In this document: one piece after another, positions 28,301-40,400 of the stretch
Layout of the letters: each line of letters begins with the position of its first letter
Position numbering within the stretch: the first letter of the stretch is position 1
Assembly: GCA_028673005.1 (NCBI GenBank)
Contig: CM054115.1
Coordinates: 57,623,407 to 57,687,406, forward strand
Source: Tanypteryx hageni
Lineage: Eukaryota > Arthropoda > Insecta > Odonata > Petaluridae
Reading direction: 5' to 3'
Length of the DNA: 64,000 nt
Program-made: the position numbers and the translations under genes
The notes under the pieces: model-generated
Databases searched by the model: none
Told to the model about the DNA's origin: nothing
What the model saw: the letters and a program-made list of their open reading frames with translations, nothing else

Positions 28301-31300
28301 ACTTTTTTAATGCTTGTTACTTGATGATGGTGATTACTCATCGAAACTGGTCATGTGTTACATATATTTTGTGGAAATTAGCAAAAGTTTAATATAAATA
28401 CAAAATTATTTATTATTATTTGATACCAAACTTCCTCTGTTCTACTATCCATCACTTCATTATCTAGTTGTGGCCATTTAGGACCAAGCCTACAAAGACT
28501 TTCTCTTTTCCTGTCACCTTCATTTTTTCTCATTTTCTCCATTCACTGGTCATTTTTTTCTGTGGGTGGTTGACCAAAATGACATTCTGCTACTTGGTTT
28601 CCATGCGTTTTTGCATATTGAATCACTTGAAGCTTATAGCTAGTAGTTGAGGCATATCTTTTCATTCTTGTTGTCATTGCAATCTCAATACATGTAACGT
28701 TATTTATCCTAGATATATATAAAATGTTTATGACATCTACATGAATTTTATGACAATTAGGAACTCATTAGGAACTAAAACATATGAATAACATTGCAAA
28801 CGTGCTGAAATTGTAATCACTATGAGCAAACTTGTCAATGATGAAAATTCTTTGTTGGTATTAACGTTGCATAAAGTTTTACTGTATACATTAACAATTT
28901 TTTGCTATTGGTTATTATTAATGTATATATTAATATTTTCACATCGAATGATTGTCAATTACCATAATTGCCGGTCTACAAGTCGACCTTTGAAAATATC
29001 CTGTAAAATCTTGGGGTCGCCTTACACACCAGGTATAAAATGTGAACCATAAACACCAGCATATTTTTCAATGCTCTTGTTATCTGCAATAAATGAAGAT
29101 CAGATATAGATATCAAACACAATTTGACATCTTCCAATATAAAATTAATCGGAAGGTTAACAATTATTATTTTGTAATGACCACTTAGCTGATTATAAGA
29201 TTTATTCAGTGAAAAAGTGACTCGACTTAAATAGGGAACATAAGTAAAAAATTAATTTTTTAGTCAAAAATATCGCATTTGACTTAGGCAGCATATATGG
29301 TATTCCATTTTGGGGATCAGTGGATTCATGGCTGTAATACTGAATTCGGTAATTATCTTACCTTCAGTCTATAAGATGCAGGCTGATTTTGGGAGCCATT
29401 TTTTCTGGGAAAAAGTGCATCTGTAGCCTGAAAAATGCAGTAATTTCATTAGCAAAAGTAATAAAAATCAGCTTGAATGGTCTGTTTAAAATTGTCAACA
29501 ATTCATTGTTCAAGGGCAGCTTATCAAACAGCAGAATTAAAATTTATGCCTTTTACATGGGAAACTTTGAGCTAAATAGAGTGGAAATAGCTTCTTCGAT
29601 TGTCAATGTAAAATTTTCCATAAGTTGTAAAAGAATTTCCTAACAGTTCATTAAATTTTAAAGCAATGTATTTTTTTGTTGAATAATAATTTTAGAATAA
29701 TTGTTTACTCATAAAAGCAAATTTATTATAATATTTCAGAATATTTCATACTCTTGTTCTTAAATAGCTTCTCATCTCAATTATATAAAATTGAACTTGC
29801 CATTTTTCTGTTCACTGCTGCATCTTTGCTGCTGATGGATACCATTTTAAGCAAATCTTAATATCATTTCCACCGCCGTGCTAGTAAAACTCATTATTTC
29901 TCTTTTATTGCAACTTTTTTAATGCCAGTAAAGCATTATTTATTTAGAAAGCCCTTAAGTTTTAAGATATTTATTATTTATAATACAAAACAAAGCAGCT
30001 CGTCTTTTTTTGGCCAACGCATATCCAATTTTTTTTTGCTTGCAAGCTGGGCGAGGTTGAGTATATCACTACGACAGTAAGTAAGCTAGTGAAATGTGGC
30101 GTGTTTGTGAGAAAAAGCATTTTTAAAGTTTGGAATGTGCATGTGTGTTTTACATCTAATTCATGTTTCATTTGCTGAGTGTGGATAAAAAACATTTAGA
30201 AAATATTATAAACGTAAATAAATATGCAACTAAGTAAAGAAATACCTGGCGCACAATATGAAATTGTTTGAAATAATACAATTTATAATCTGGCAATAAC
30301 TTTCTCATTCTATAAATGGTAATTACTATTTTCCATATCAAAACTAAATTTATACACAAAATTATCCAGAAAAACAATAATATGTATAAATTCCATGAAA
30401 TATTGAAAAAATCTATTGAAACCAATTTAGCAGAATCATTTTGTCATTTTCTTATCATATTTTATCACTTAAATTTCATGTCCTCTTTGTAATAGCATAC
30501 TGTATTTTCCTGTGTATAAGAAGCACTTTTTTGTTACAAAGTTGTGTCCTCAAATTATGCTGTCTTATACAATGAAGGTTTAAATGCTGATAAGATATTT
30601 CAAGAAACTTTTCTCGGGTACACAACCGGGTCAAAGTTTGATCTAGGATCAACGTTTCGATGGCTGACTCTGCCATCTTCATCAGGATGATGAAGATGGC
30701 AGAGTCAGCCGTCGAAACGTTGATCCTAGATCAAACTTTGACCCGGTTGTGTACCCGAGAAAAGTTTCTACAAGCAATCCACCGGGAAAGCACCAGATCC
30801 TACTTCAAGATATTTCAATTTAATCGTACAAATTCTTGAGATATTGTTTTTGGTATAGAGGGAGGTTTTCTATATGATACATACAATGTCAAATATCTGC
30901 ATTCATTCTGTAGATAAACTTTTAGCTCTGAAATTTTATAGGAAGTAAAATGCCAATACAGGATATTTTAATTTTAGATCTCTGTTAATAGCAGTTCAAG
31001 ATTGTATTTGCGTATTTCACTTATCAGTACTGAAGGAAGCTTATTAAAAGCTCTAAAATGAGATATTTATGGAGAGTTTTATTAGCAAATAATGAATCTG
31101 TACTTTAAAAATGTGTTACTGTATTCATTTTAATATGAGTTTAATAGATATAAACTTGCATAAAACTCACACTATGTATAATTGTTGCTCAATAAAAACA
31201 AATATATTTGAGATGTTATTTTTTATACAAAGAAGAGTTGTTAAACCATACTCTGTTAACATAATAAGTATCCCTTAAAAACATTTAGTACCCAACTAAA

Positions 31301-34300
31301 ATAGTAGGGTCCAATTTGCATTGTTATGTTAAATTTGTACATTATCACTTAGTTATTTTAAATTTAATTTATTTTTTATTTTGTAGGTATGAATAATTTC
31401 TTATTATATTTTATTTTCTGACACTCCTTTTTTTGGCACTTCTTGATTTTTTCTCTTTTAATACTGAAGATATTGAGATGGAAGATAGATTTAAACACTA
31501 AGATTTAATTTTTTATTTACAATTTGGATTTGCTTTATTGACATTAGGAGTGGTGTTGGAGTAGAAAATTTGAATTTTTCTTTATAATTGGACTATATGT
31601 TTGATGTTTATGTTAGACCATTGTCTTAATGCTTGGTCCTTCACCTGATTTTTTGAAATGCTTTCATTTTAGGAGCTTACCATAATTAGGGAAGCTGGCG
31701 AGAAGCTTGGTATGCACATAAAGGGAGGTTTAAGAGGACACAAAGGAAATCCTTTGGACCGCACAGATGAGGGAGTTTTCATATCCAAGGTCAACTCAGG
31801 TGGCGCAGCAAAGAGAGATGGGAGGTTAAAGGTAAGTTCTCGGGTATCAGTTTTCAGCTACAAACCCTTTTTAGACCATGGGTGCAATCCCTTCCTTCAT
31901 CAAAATCATTACCTAGAGCAACTCCATGGATTACAGGTTGATAGTCTCTATCTTATACCATGATGATAGCTTGCTGAAAACGTTTAATTTCTTTCATACA
32001 GTTTACTTCCATAATTAGCAGAAATCGAGTGAAAGACCAACAAAACTCATCTTCATTAAAAAAACTTTTTCTATGTGTGGTTGAATTCATTCCTCCTAGT
32101 TTTCCATGGATAGTCAAAAGTATACGTCCACCAGGAGAGAATCTATGCATAAGAATAGATCATCTTATGGTGTGACCATGCAAAAATACTGCTAGTGTGA
32201 ACATGTCAATACAAAAATTAATTAAAATTCTCATCTTTCTGTAAAGGAAGCTATTAAAACTGTGTGTGTTGTAGAAATTATATAAGGAGATTGTTTGATG
32301 ATTGCTCCTAGATATTATGATGCAGATACTTAAGTGGGCAGTGAAAGCTTTTTTTTAAGCATTGGTCTCTTTTTCAGGTGGGAATGCGTTTGTTGGAGGT
32401 TAATGGCAACTCATTACTTGGTGCATCTCATCAAGAAGCAGTGAATGCTCTTAGGAGCTCTGGGAATGTTATTAAGCTGGTTGTCTGTAAAGGTATAGTA
32501 TTCATTTTCAGTCATGCCATAATGGCATTCATATAAGTATTCAAGAATTTATGTAGTATATTTATCCAGTGAATAGCCTTTTTATGTAATTGCAGAAATT
32601 TAAAATATTAACTTGGCAACTAATGTCTATTTGATTCCCTACTACACTTCATGTAATTTTAGGATAATGTAGTATGGAATTTCAGTAAAAAATTTTAATC
32701 CAACAGCATTCTCTTTAATTATGCTGGTTCCATAGCCTTTGTTTATAAAAATTATCTGTGTAGTTAATTTATCAGGTTTCTTTAATTTCTGCTTGATATC
32801 TTTTTATAGGGTATGATAAGGCGGAGGTAGACCGACTTATTTCTGAAGGTCGGCTGACCCGGGAGGCTAAATCTGTTTCTCAAAGTGTCTCCAGTTTGGA
32901 TAGAGAAGATGATGATAATGCTGCCACCATAAAGCAGGTTTGGAGAATATCAATTTGTCATAATTAATCTTATCTTTCTATTAGTTTAAACAAAATTTTA
33001 CTCTGAAATTGATAGTCTTCTGCGTGACTTGGTGGAAAGATTCCATAATTATAAATCAGGGAAACGGAAAAACAGTGTATTATTCCACATATAAAAAGGA
33101 GTTTTACTTTCGACTGGTTTCCTTACAAGGTAACATCATCAGATGACCAGAAAACAGAGACCATTCAATATATAGGAAGGCTAGAGGGGGAGGAAGAGGA
33201 AAGAAATTATGGGATTTACTCTCAATGGTTAAGGAAGGGAGGGGGTTGTGGGCTTGTGGGAAGGGATGGTGATGGTGGGAAAGTATAGGTGAGGGATATC
33301 CAGCAGTGGGAAATGTGAAGGGTATAGAAACTCATTAACCACATGACAATCATTATCAGACAAACATTGTAAGATTTCTATTTGCTCCAATACATCCAGT
33401 TTCAGACCTTGGGTCATAAAATGTAACACAGTGGGTGGAATTTAAACATGTATCTTATGATTCATTTGTTTAAAAAACTGATAAAATGCATAACCATACT
33501 TCTTATGGTTTTACAACAACTCCCCGCGGTCAGTTCCTCGTGCATCAATTCATCACTTGACAAATTCATCGCAAAACAAATTGGAAGGCAAGTCACCATG
33601 ATTGGTGTACAGCAGGGGGAGACACTTTTCTACAACAAAATTTTTCTTTATATTTCGATAATACCAGAATGAATTGCAATTCTATTTGCGAATTGTGCAA
33701 GGCAAGAAACATTGGATAGTGTATAGCAGTGGATGACTCCCAATCCAACAAGTGTATCCCCCTGTCAAATACCTGTCACTGGATCATCAAATAACCCCAC
33801 AGGATGTTCTAGTAGTAAAAAAAAACTAGAAAAACTATAAATCTCTCTATGAAATTAGATAAAAAGGCCGCAGACATAGGTCATGCAATGAGACTTGCCA
33901 GAACCACTATTATTACTATTTGCAACAAATCAGAAAAAAAATTTAAAAGTGCTCAAACAGTTGGAACTTTAAGCATCAGTAAGGCCTCTAGAACAAGATC
34001 CAACATCATGTCATGTTTACCTTGTTGGGTGGTGTGGAAATGACTTCAGTCATGCAGTTCTATAGTTCCCCGGCATTACGACCCCGTCCCTGCAAATCAA
34101 GAGTGGTAAGTCTTTATTTCTCATTATTATTCTGATCGAAGAGTAGTTAAAGTTAAAATTTGTTGCATGATTTTAGTACCTGTTTGTAAATGAATGTAAT
34201 AAACTCATTTTTCTTAGTGTAAAGCATCGGATTGGTTCTGTAAATGTTATTAAACCATTCCCAATATTTTGGGAGATTGCCAAAGGCATATATTAAATTT

Positions 34301-34462
34301 TAAAGTAGTGCATAGCAATTTTCAAGGAAAATATCTATCATTTTAACATGGGAATAAATGTAAAATCTGTATTCGTTTAATGACAATTCACTTAACAACA
34401 CATTTTCGAAGAACCTAACCCTGTCATTAAGCGAGGTATGCCTGTGTGTTTGTATATATATA

Positions 34463-34493
<31 letters not shown>

Positions 34494-37400
34494 ATGTATG
34501 TGTATATATACTTCCCTAAGAACAGAATAGAGGTCATGTAAAATAAAGAGACTTGTAATTCCACATAAATTTATTTGAAATGACCTAGGTTTCGTTGCAA
34601 TGCAACATCATCAGGTGATGTTGCATTGCAACAAAACCTAGGATGTTTTAAATAAATTTATGTGGAATTGCAAGTCTTTATTTTACATTATGAAGTAATT
34701 CCACCAAGTGACGCCTGAAACCATTAACTAGAATAGAGGTCCTACCTAGAGATATTTTGCTCATTTCTTTTTGAAGTTCTACCTCATTTTCTTATGTATT
34801 CACCTTGTAATGAAAAAGGAAAATGAATGTATAAATGAAATCAATTCATCTATCTATTCTTTTATTAACATTTTTATAATATTAAGCTGTAGATTTTTAT
34901 TTCAAATCATATAGTTTGAAATTTTATAAGATGTTTTATTTGATAATGAAATAATTAGTTTAAAAAATTTATTTATTCTGGACTACCCTCATGACAAAGG
35001 ATATTTGTGACTTGTTTCTTTTGCAATCTTTCCATGTGGAATTACAGCATTGCTTGTTTCCCATACTACTAAATATTAAAGAACTGTGATATCCTCACTA
35101 AACATGAGAGAATGTTGAACAAAGTGTTTATATTGGTTTGCTTATTGAAGGAGCACGAGATGAAACAGGAGATGGCCGAGTGGGAAAAGGAAGAAATGGA
35201 TAGGCGAGCTAATCCTTTAGCAACTGCCACAACAACTTCTGATGCAGTGATGCCCTCAGATGGAACACTAAACAGGGAGAAATCCACTCCAGAAAAGGTT
35301 CCTTTAGCTAATTTATATTATAAAATTTACTTCTAATGTTTGGCTCATTTGCAAAATTCTTTGATTGAAATTAAACACTTTTGTCTATACAGTAAAATGT
35401 CAGTGTAACGAACACCGGAGTATGAAATATTCAGTAAAATGAAATTCTTTTTCATCCCCTGCCAATTTACTATGTAACATTATTTTAAAATGTTTCATTT
35501 TAACGAATATCATTGTAATGAAAATATCGGTTTAGCGCAATAAAAATTCATCCCTGTATGAAAAAATACAATCATTATACCGAAGTTTATAAAAACAAAT
35601 TTCTTAAACAATATGATGTACACTTTTTTATCTTTACTGGGTTTGGTTTTTAGCATCTGGCAATGCTGTAATGATTTAAACTCAGTGAAATCTCATTCCA
35701 GGCAAGTGTATTGGATGATTACCCAACTAGCAACCAATAGGCAGGTTCTTTACAGCTCTGTTGGTCAAGTAGTATGTTGCTTGACAAACCGGCTTTCCGA
35801 TTGGCTGGCAAACTTGCATTGTTGATCATAAAAAAATGATGGAATTTTTTAAGAAGTAAACACTAATTCATGGTTTCTTTCTTTATAATTATTTTGTTAT
35901 ATGTAACCATCGTTCTGATATTTTGGCTTAAGTACAATATATTCCCCTTGACCGTGGCACCGTAAATGACTATGGCCAAATAGAGAACTCTACGTCCTAC
36001 ATTAATATGTTCTCGTATGAATAAACAGTTTGTATATCAAAAAACTTTTCCTTTTTATTCCAATAAAACCTTCGGTTAAGATGGATTTGGGTTGGGTTGT
36101 TGTAGTTGCATCTTTACTTGATATCAATATAGTACTCATACTATTTCTAAATTTTTACGAGTTCCTTTTCCTACTCTGATTACAATGACAACTTAAGCAC
36201 TACGCAGTTCTCAGAGTTACCATTTTTGGCGCTACTGTCAGGGAGGATATGTTGCTCTTCCTCTGAATTTTTAAAATTGCGTTTCATTGTAACGAATATA
36301 TTTTGGTCATCCGCACGACTTTGTTATACTGACATTTCACTGTATATAGATATGAATGGTGATTGTTTTTTAAATATAAACTTTCCTGCCCAAATATATT
36401 TCTGCCATAAATGTGATTTAATAGCCATTGTAAAACTTTGGTGTTATTAATAAGTATCAGTATACAAATTATTCATATATATATATATACAGGCGGACCT
36501 CGAAGAACCTTCAAGTTATGAACAATTCATACTTATGAACATTCTATGTACTAAGGAATTTTGACTCCCTATTCAGTTAATGAACACAACTCTCCCAGAT
36601 ACGAATGTCTGGACTACCATCGGAGCTCTTTGATCTTTTCTATCTTCAAGTGGACTTAACACAACCCCTATATGAGAATTCTTATCTCAAACAACCCCTA
36701 AATTAGAATTCTTATCACTGCATCTTGATTCTGTCACTCATGACATAAGCATAAACAGATCCTTTTAATTAAGTTTCTGACTGTTGGGGATCTGCTTTAA
36801 GCTTAGGACTTTCTTTGGTTAGACAGTCATTGGCGAAACATTTACTTGTAAGGCAGGAGACGGTAGTGAGTTCTTGTTCTTTAGTGAAACAATTTTTACA
36901 GTTAAATCTGACTGTACCGTATAACGAAGGATATTATCACATACCCAGTCTAGTAGCTAAGGAAAGGGACTGGAAAACCTTTCAACATCAGTAAGTACAC
37001 TTTCTAGAATTTCGAATAATCACAATCCTCTGCTTAGAACATTTCCTCGACAACTCGAGAAAACCATGGAGCTCTATTATTTATTGAAACACATTGTTGG
37101 ATATTATTGACATTTTTTTAATTATGCAAAATTCACTTAAATATCTTTTAAAAATTAAGATAAGACCACGCAATAATGCTTCTACATTTTAATAATAACT
37201 TAACTAACCTAAACTCTATTTGTAATGTTTCCTTTATCATCTGAAATTCACTTCATTATAATCAATAGAGCTTCAAGGGTTCTTGTGTTGGTGATGGTAT
37301 GTTTTAATGTAAAAGTTAACTATTATCGATAGACTTAAGCCTTTTAAAGTTACAAAAATTAAAGTTAAAAAAATGTCATTTATTAGGCCTGTTTTCCACT

Positions 37401-40400
37401 GTAAGAGAAGTTCTGCAGCTAGTTTTGCTGAGCGGCATGTATGCACAAAGGCCTTCTTACTAGGTCGTCCTACGACCCTTAGATACTCAAGAGGCATAAG
37501 CAGGAGCATAACGCTGTGTGGTGACATTATATATTCCTTTCTATTTTATAATACCCTTAAAAATATGGAAAGCAAGCATAAAAGTAGTGATACTGATGGT
37601 GCTTCATCTATGAGTAGTAAAAAAGTTGAGTGCTATCGATGAAAACAAAAATGGACGTAATAAAGCGATCAGAAAGAGGTGAGTCATTTGCTTCCATTGG
37701 ACGTATTTATGATGTCAATCGTTCGACAATTGAAACCATTTTAAAAGACACAAAAAATTGTTGATTACATTTGCAATGCAGGCTCACTTCAGTCTGTGAT
37801 TTTCAGTAAAAAACGATGTGTCATCGTTGAAGAAATGGAATGGTGTTTAACAATTTGGATTCAGAATCAAAATAGAAAAAACCACCAATTGAGTACTGAA
37901 TTGATTCAAGATAAGGCTAGAAGCCTTTTTCAGGATATTAAATCGCATATGGCAGAAACGGCGAGTGATCCTACTGAATTTATGGCCAGTGCTGGATGGT
38001 TTGCAAAATTCAAGCGTAGGACAAATATGAAAAACCTTTCATCATCTGGTGAATCTGCAAGTACTGATCACGAGGCAGCAAAAAAAATTCCTGAGGCATT
38101 GGCAACAATTATTAAAGATGAGGGTTGGTTACTGTTCTCGACAAGTTTTCAATGTTGACGAGACAGGTCTTTTCTGGAAAAAGATGTCTTCAAGGACCTT
38201 CATTGCAACTGAAGGGTAGAAAGTTCCTGGATTCAAAATTTCTAAAGATCGTCTAACCCTCCTTCTGGGTGGAAATGCCACAGGAGATTTTAAATTGAAG
38301 CCACTTCTTGTTTGTCACTCTGAAAATCCGAGGGCTTTCAAGGGCATAGTCAAGGCAACATTTCCCATGATTTGGACTTCGAATAAGAAACCATGGGTAA
38401 CATCCTTGCTATTTCAGCAGTGGTTTCTTGATCACTTTGTTCCAGCTGTCAAAAATTATTATTGGGAGAGTAATTTGGCCTTTAAAATTTTATGGGTCAT
38501 CGATAATGCCCCAGGTCATCCTGTAACATTAACTAACGTGGACTCAAATGTCCAAGTTGTCTTCTTGCCTCCCTACACCACTTCCTTACTGCAACCGATC
38601 TATGGCTGCTATTGTGGTTACCAACGCAGAATATTCTTTAACCCTGAAAGACTTTTGGAAAGGGTACAGCATCCTTAATGCAGTTAAAATCATTGGTCAT
38701 TGTTAGAAGGAAATTAAACAAACGATGATGAATCGCTGTTGGAGCAAGCTGTGCCCACAGTTTGTTTATGATTCACAGGATTCTGAACAAACCGAAGAGC
38801 AAATCGCCCATGAAGTTGTAGAAATGGGAAAAAGTATATAGGTATTTAGAAATGGATGCCTTAGACGTGGACGAGTTAGTGGACTCTCATTCGACTGAAC
38901 TTACAAATGATGAGCTGATAGTAATGCAGAAGGAAGTCAAAGAACAGGAAGATGACAACACTCCTTGTCCTCCCACAAAAGTTTTGTCTGCAAAAGTTCT
39001 CAGCGATTCATTAAAGAAAATCGATGAGGCTTTGAAGGTATTAAAAGATAATGGCATAAATGCAGAAAGAAGTTCTCCAGTTTACAAAGGTGTTCACAGA
39101 GCTATCCAGCTATAAACTCCTTTATGAAGAGAAGAAAATAACGTCTTCAATTCAACTTTCGTTGAACAGATTCTTCAAAAAAGTAGATAACAGCACGTCT
39201 TCTCCAGCATCAACTTCTCAGGCATCAGAAAAATATCCTGCATACTCACCTACAAATAGCCCTGCCGAACCAAATAATTCCTTCCCTAATTCTTCAGAAT
39301 AATAATCATGCCTCCCTCCCATCAATAGATGTCTTGGAAACCACTGAATGTTCTCTACACGACTAACTTTGTACAAGGAAATTAAAGTTTTTATTGAAAA
39401 TAAATTAATTTATCCTAACTGTTCACTTTTTATTCCCTTTATAAGAAAAAAAAACTGATACTTTATAAATATTCAGGAACGGATTAATGAGTTTAACATT
39501 GTTTCTTATAGAAAAAGTCAATTCAACTTACAAACAATCAGCTTACGAGTGCATTTCCAGGTATGCATTCAGTTCGTAAGTAGAGGTTCGCCTGTACACC
39601 AAAATCCCATTTTTGCATAGTACCGTTTTACTGGAATTGCTGGTTTTACTGAATGAAATAATAAAACTAGTAGGTAGAATTTGAATTTGCCTTCAGATAG
39701 TTTCAAAATTGGTCCCTACGTGGTGCCAGCTGGACCCCTCAGCCACATCGTAGGCATGTAGAGTCATTTTAGAATGTCTATGTTGTAGCATTCATAAAGT
39801 TTCATTGCAGTATAATAATAATATACCGATTCTTTGTCTAGCAGCGCAATGGCGCCTGTGACATCACATGAAGTTCTGTGACTTATGTGTCTACATGTAA
39901 GTTAGATACCTTCAAGCGCTAACATAAAATATTTGTGCAATAATGTTATATTCATTTATGTACTGCATTTATCAAATCTATCAATGTAATTAAACAAGGT
40001 TTAGTTTCCAAAGTTATTCATATTTTTATGTATTTTACTATAATTCTATGGGTACATTATCAAATACCAGTTTTATGGAAAATCCTTTTATACGGAATGA
40101 ACTTTGGTCTCAAGCCATTCCGTAAAAATGAGATTTTGGTGTATAAATTTGTTCATGCTAGTTATCAAGAAAATATCTTTTGTTATAGGTTTTGGAAATA
40201 GTCCGTGTTGCTGAGTCTTTAGCAAACATGCAGCCTGGTGCTCAGCCACAACACGCATTATCTTTGCAAAATTCGGGTAATACAGCCGTCCTTCCTTCAT
40301 CAACCGCAATTGATCCTCAATCACCTCTTCCTGGAGACCTCAAGACAACCACAGTTGTCATGAGCAAACACACGCTTGCTCCACAGACCAGCACGGTAAG

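Larger units (their letters stand above)
20037..31672 (+). other. scrib: scrib intron 9 (11636 bp), transposon cluster
   Basis: The largest insertion cluster: a piggyBac (20380-25466), a pogo-like element (25668-27960), a small TIR element (28962-29300), hairpin MITEs and a foldback element (30604-30806). The stretches 28063-28319, 29443-30495 and 30819-31672 show nothing recognisable beyond AT-rich intron. Confidence 0.75.
32938..35150 (+). other. scrib: scrib intron 12 (2213 bp)
   Basis: Contains a single-unit relative of the foldback elements (33012-33160), a Tigger remnant (about 33530-34444), a microsatellite and the foldback element 34536-34729. A purine-rich GGGAGG/GTGGG stretch lies at 33183-33285; 34742-35150 is plain intron. 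Confidence 0.75.
35298..40188 (+). other. scrib: scrib intron 13 (4891 bp), about 94 percent transposon
   Basis: Three TIR elements (35390-36342, 36490-39594, 39597-40141) add up to 4603 bp, leaving only about 290 bp of host intron, including a short AT microsatellite at 36474-36489. Confidence 0.85.
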
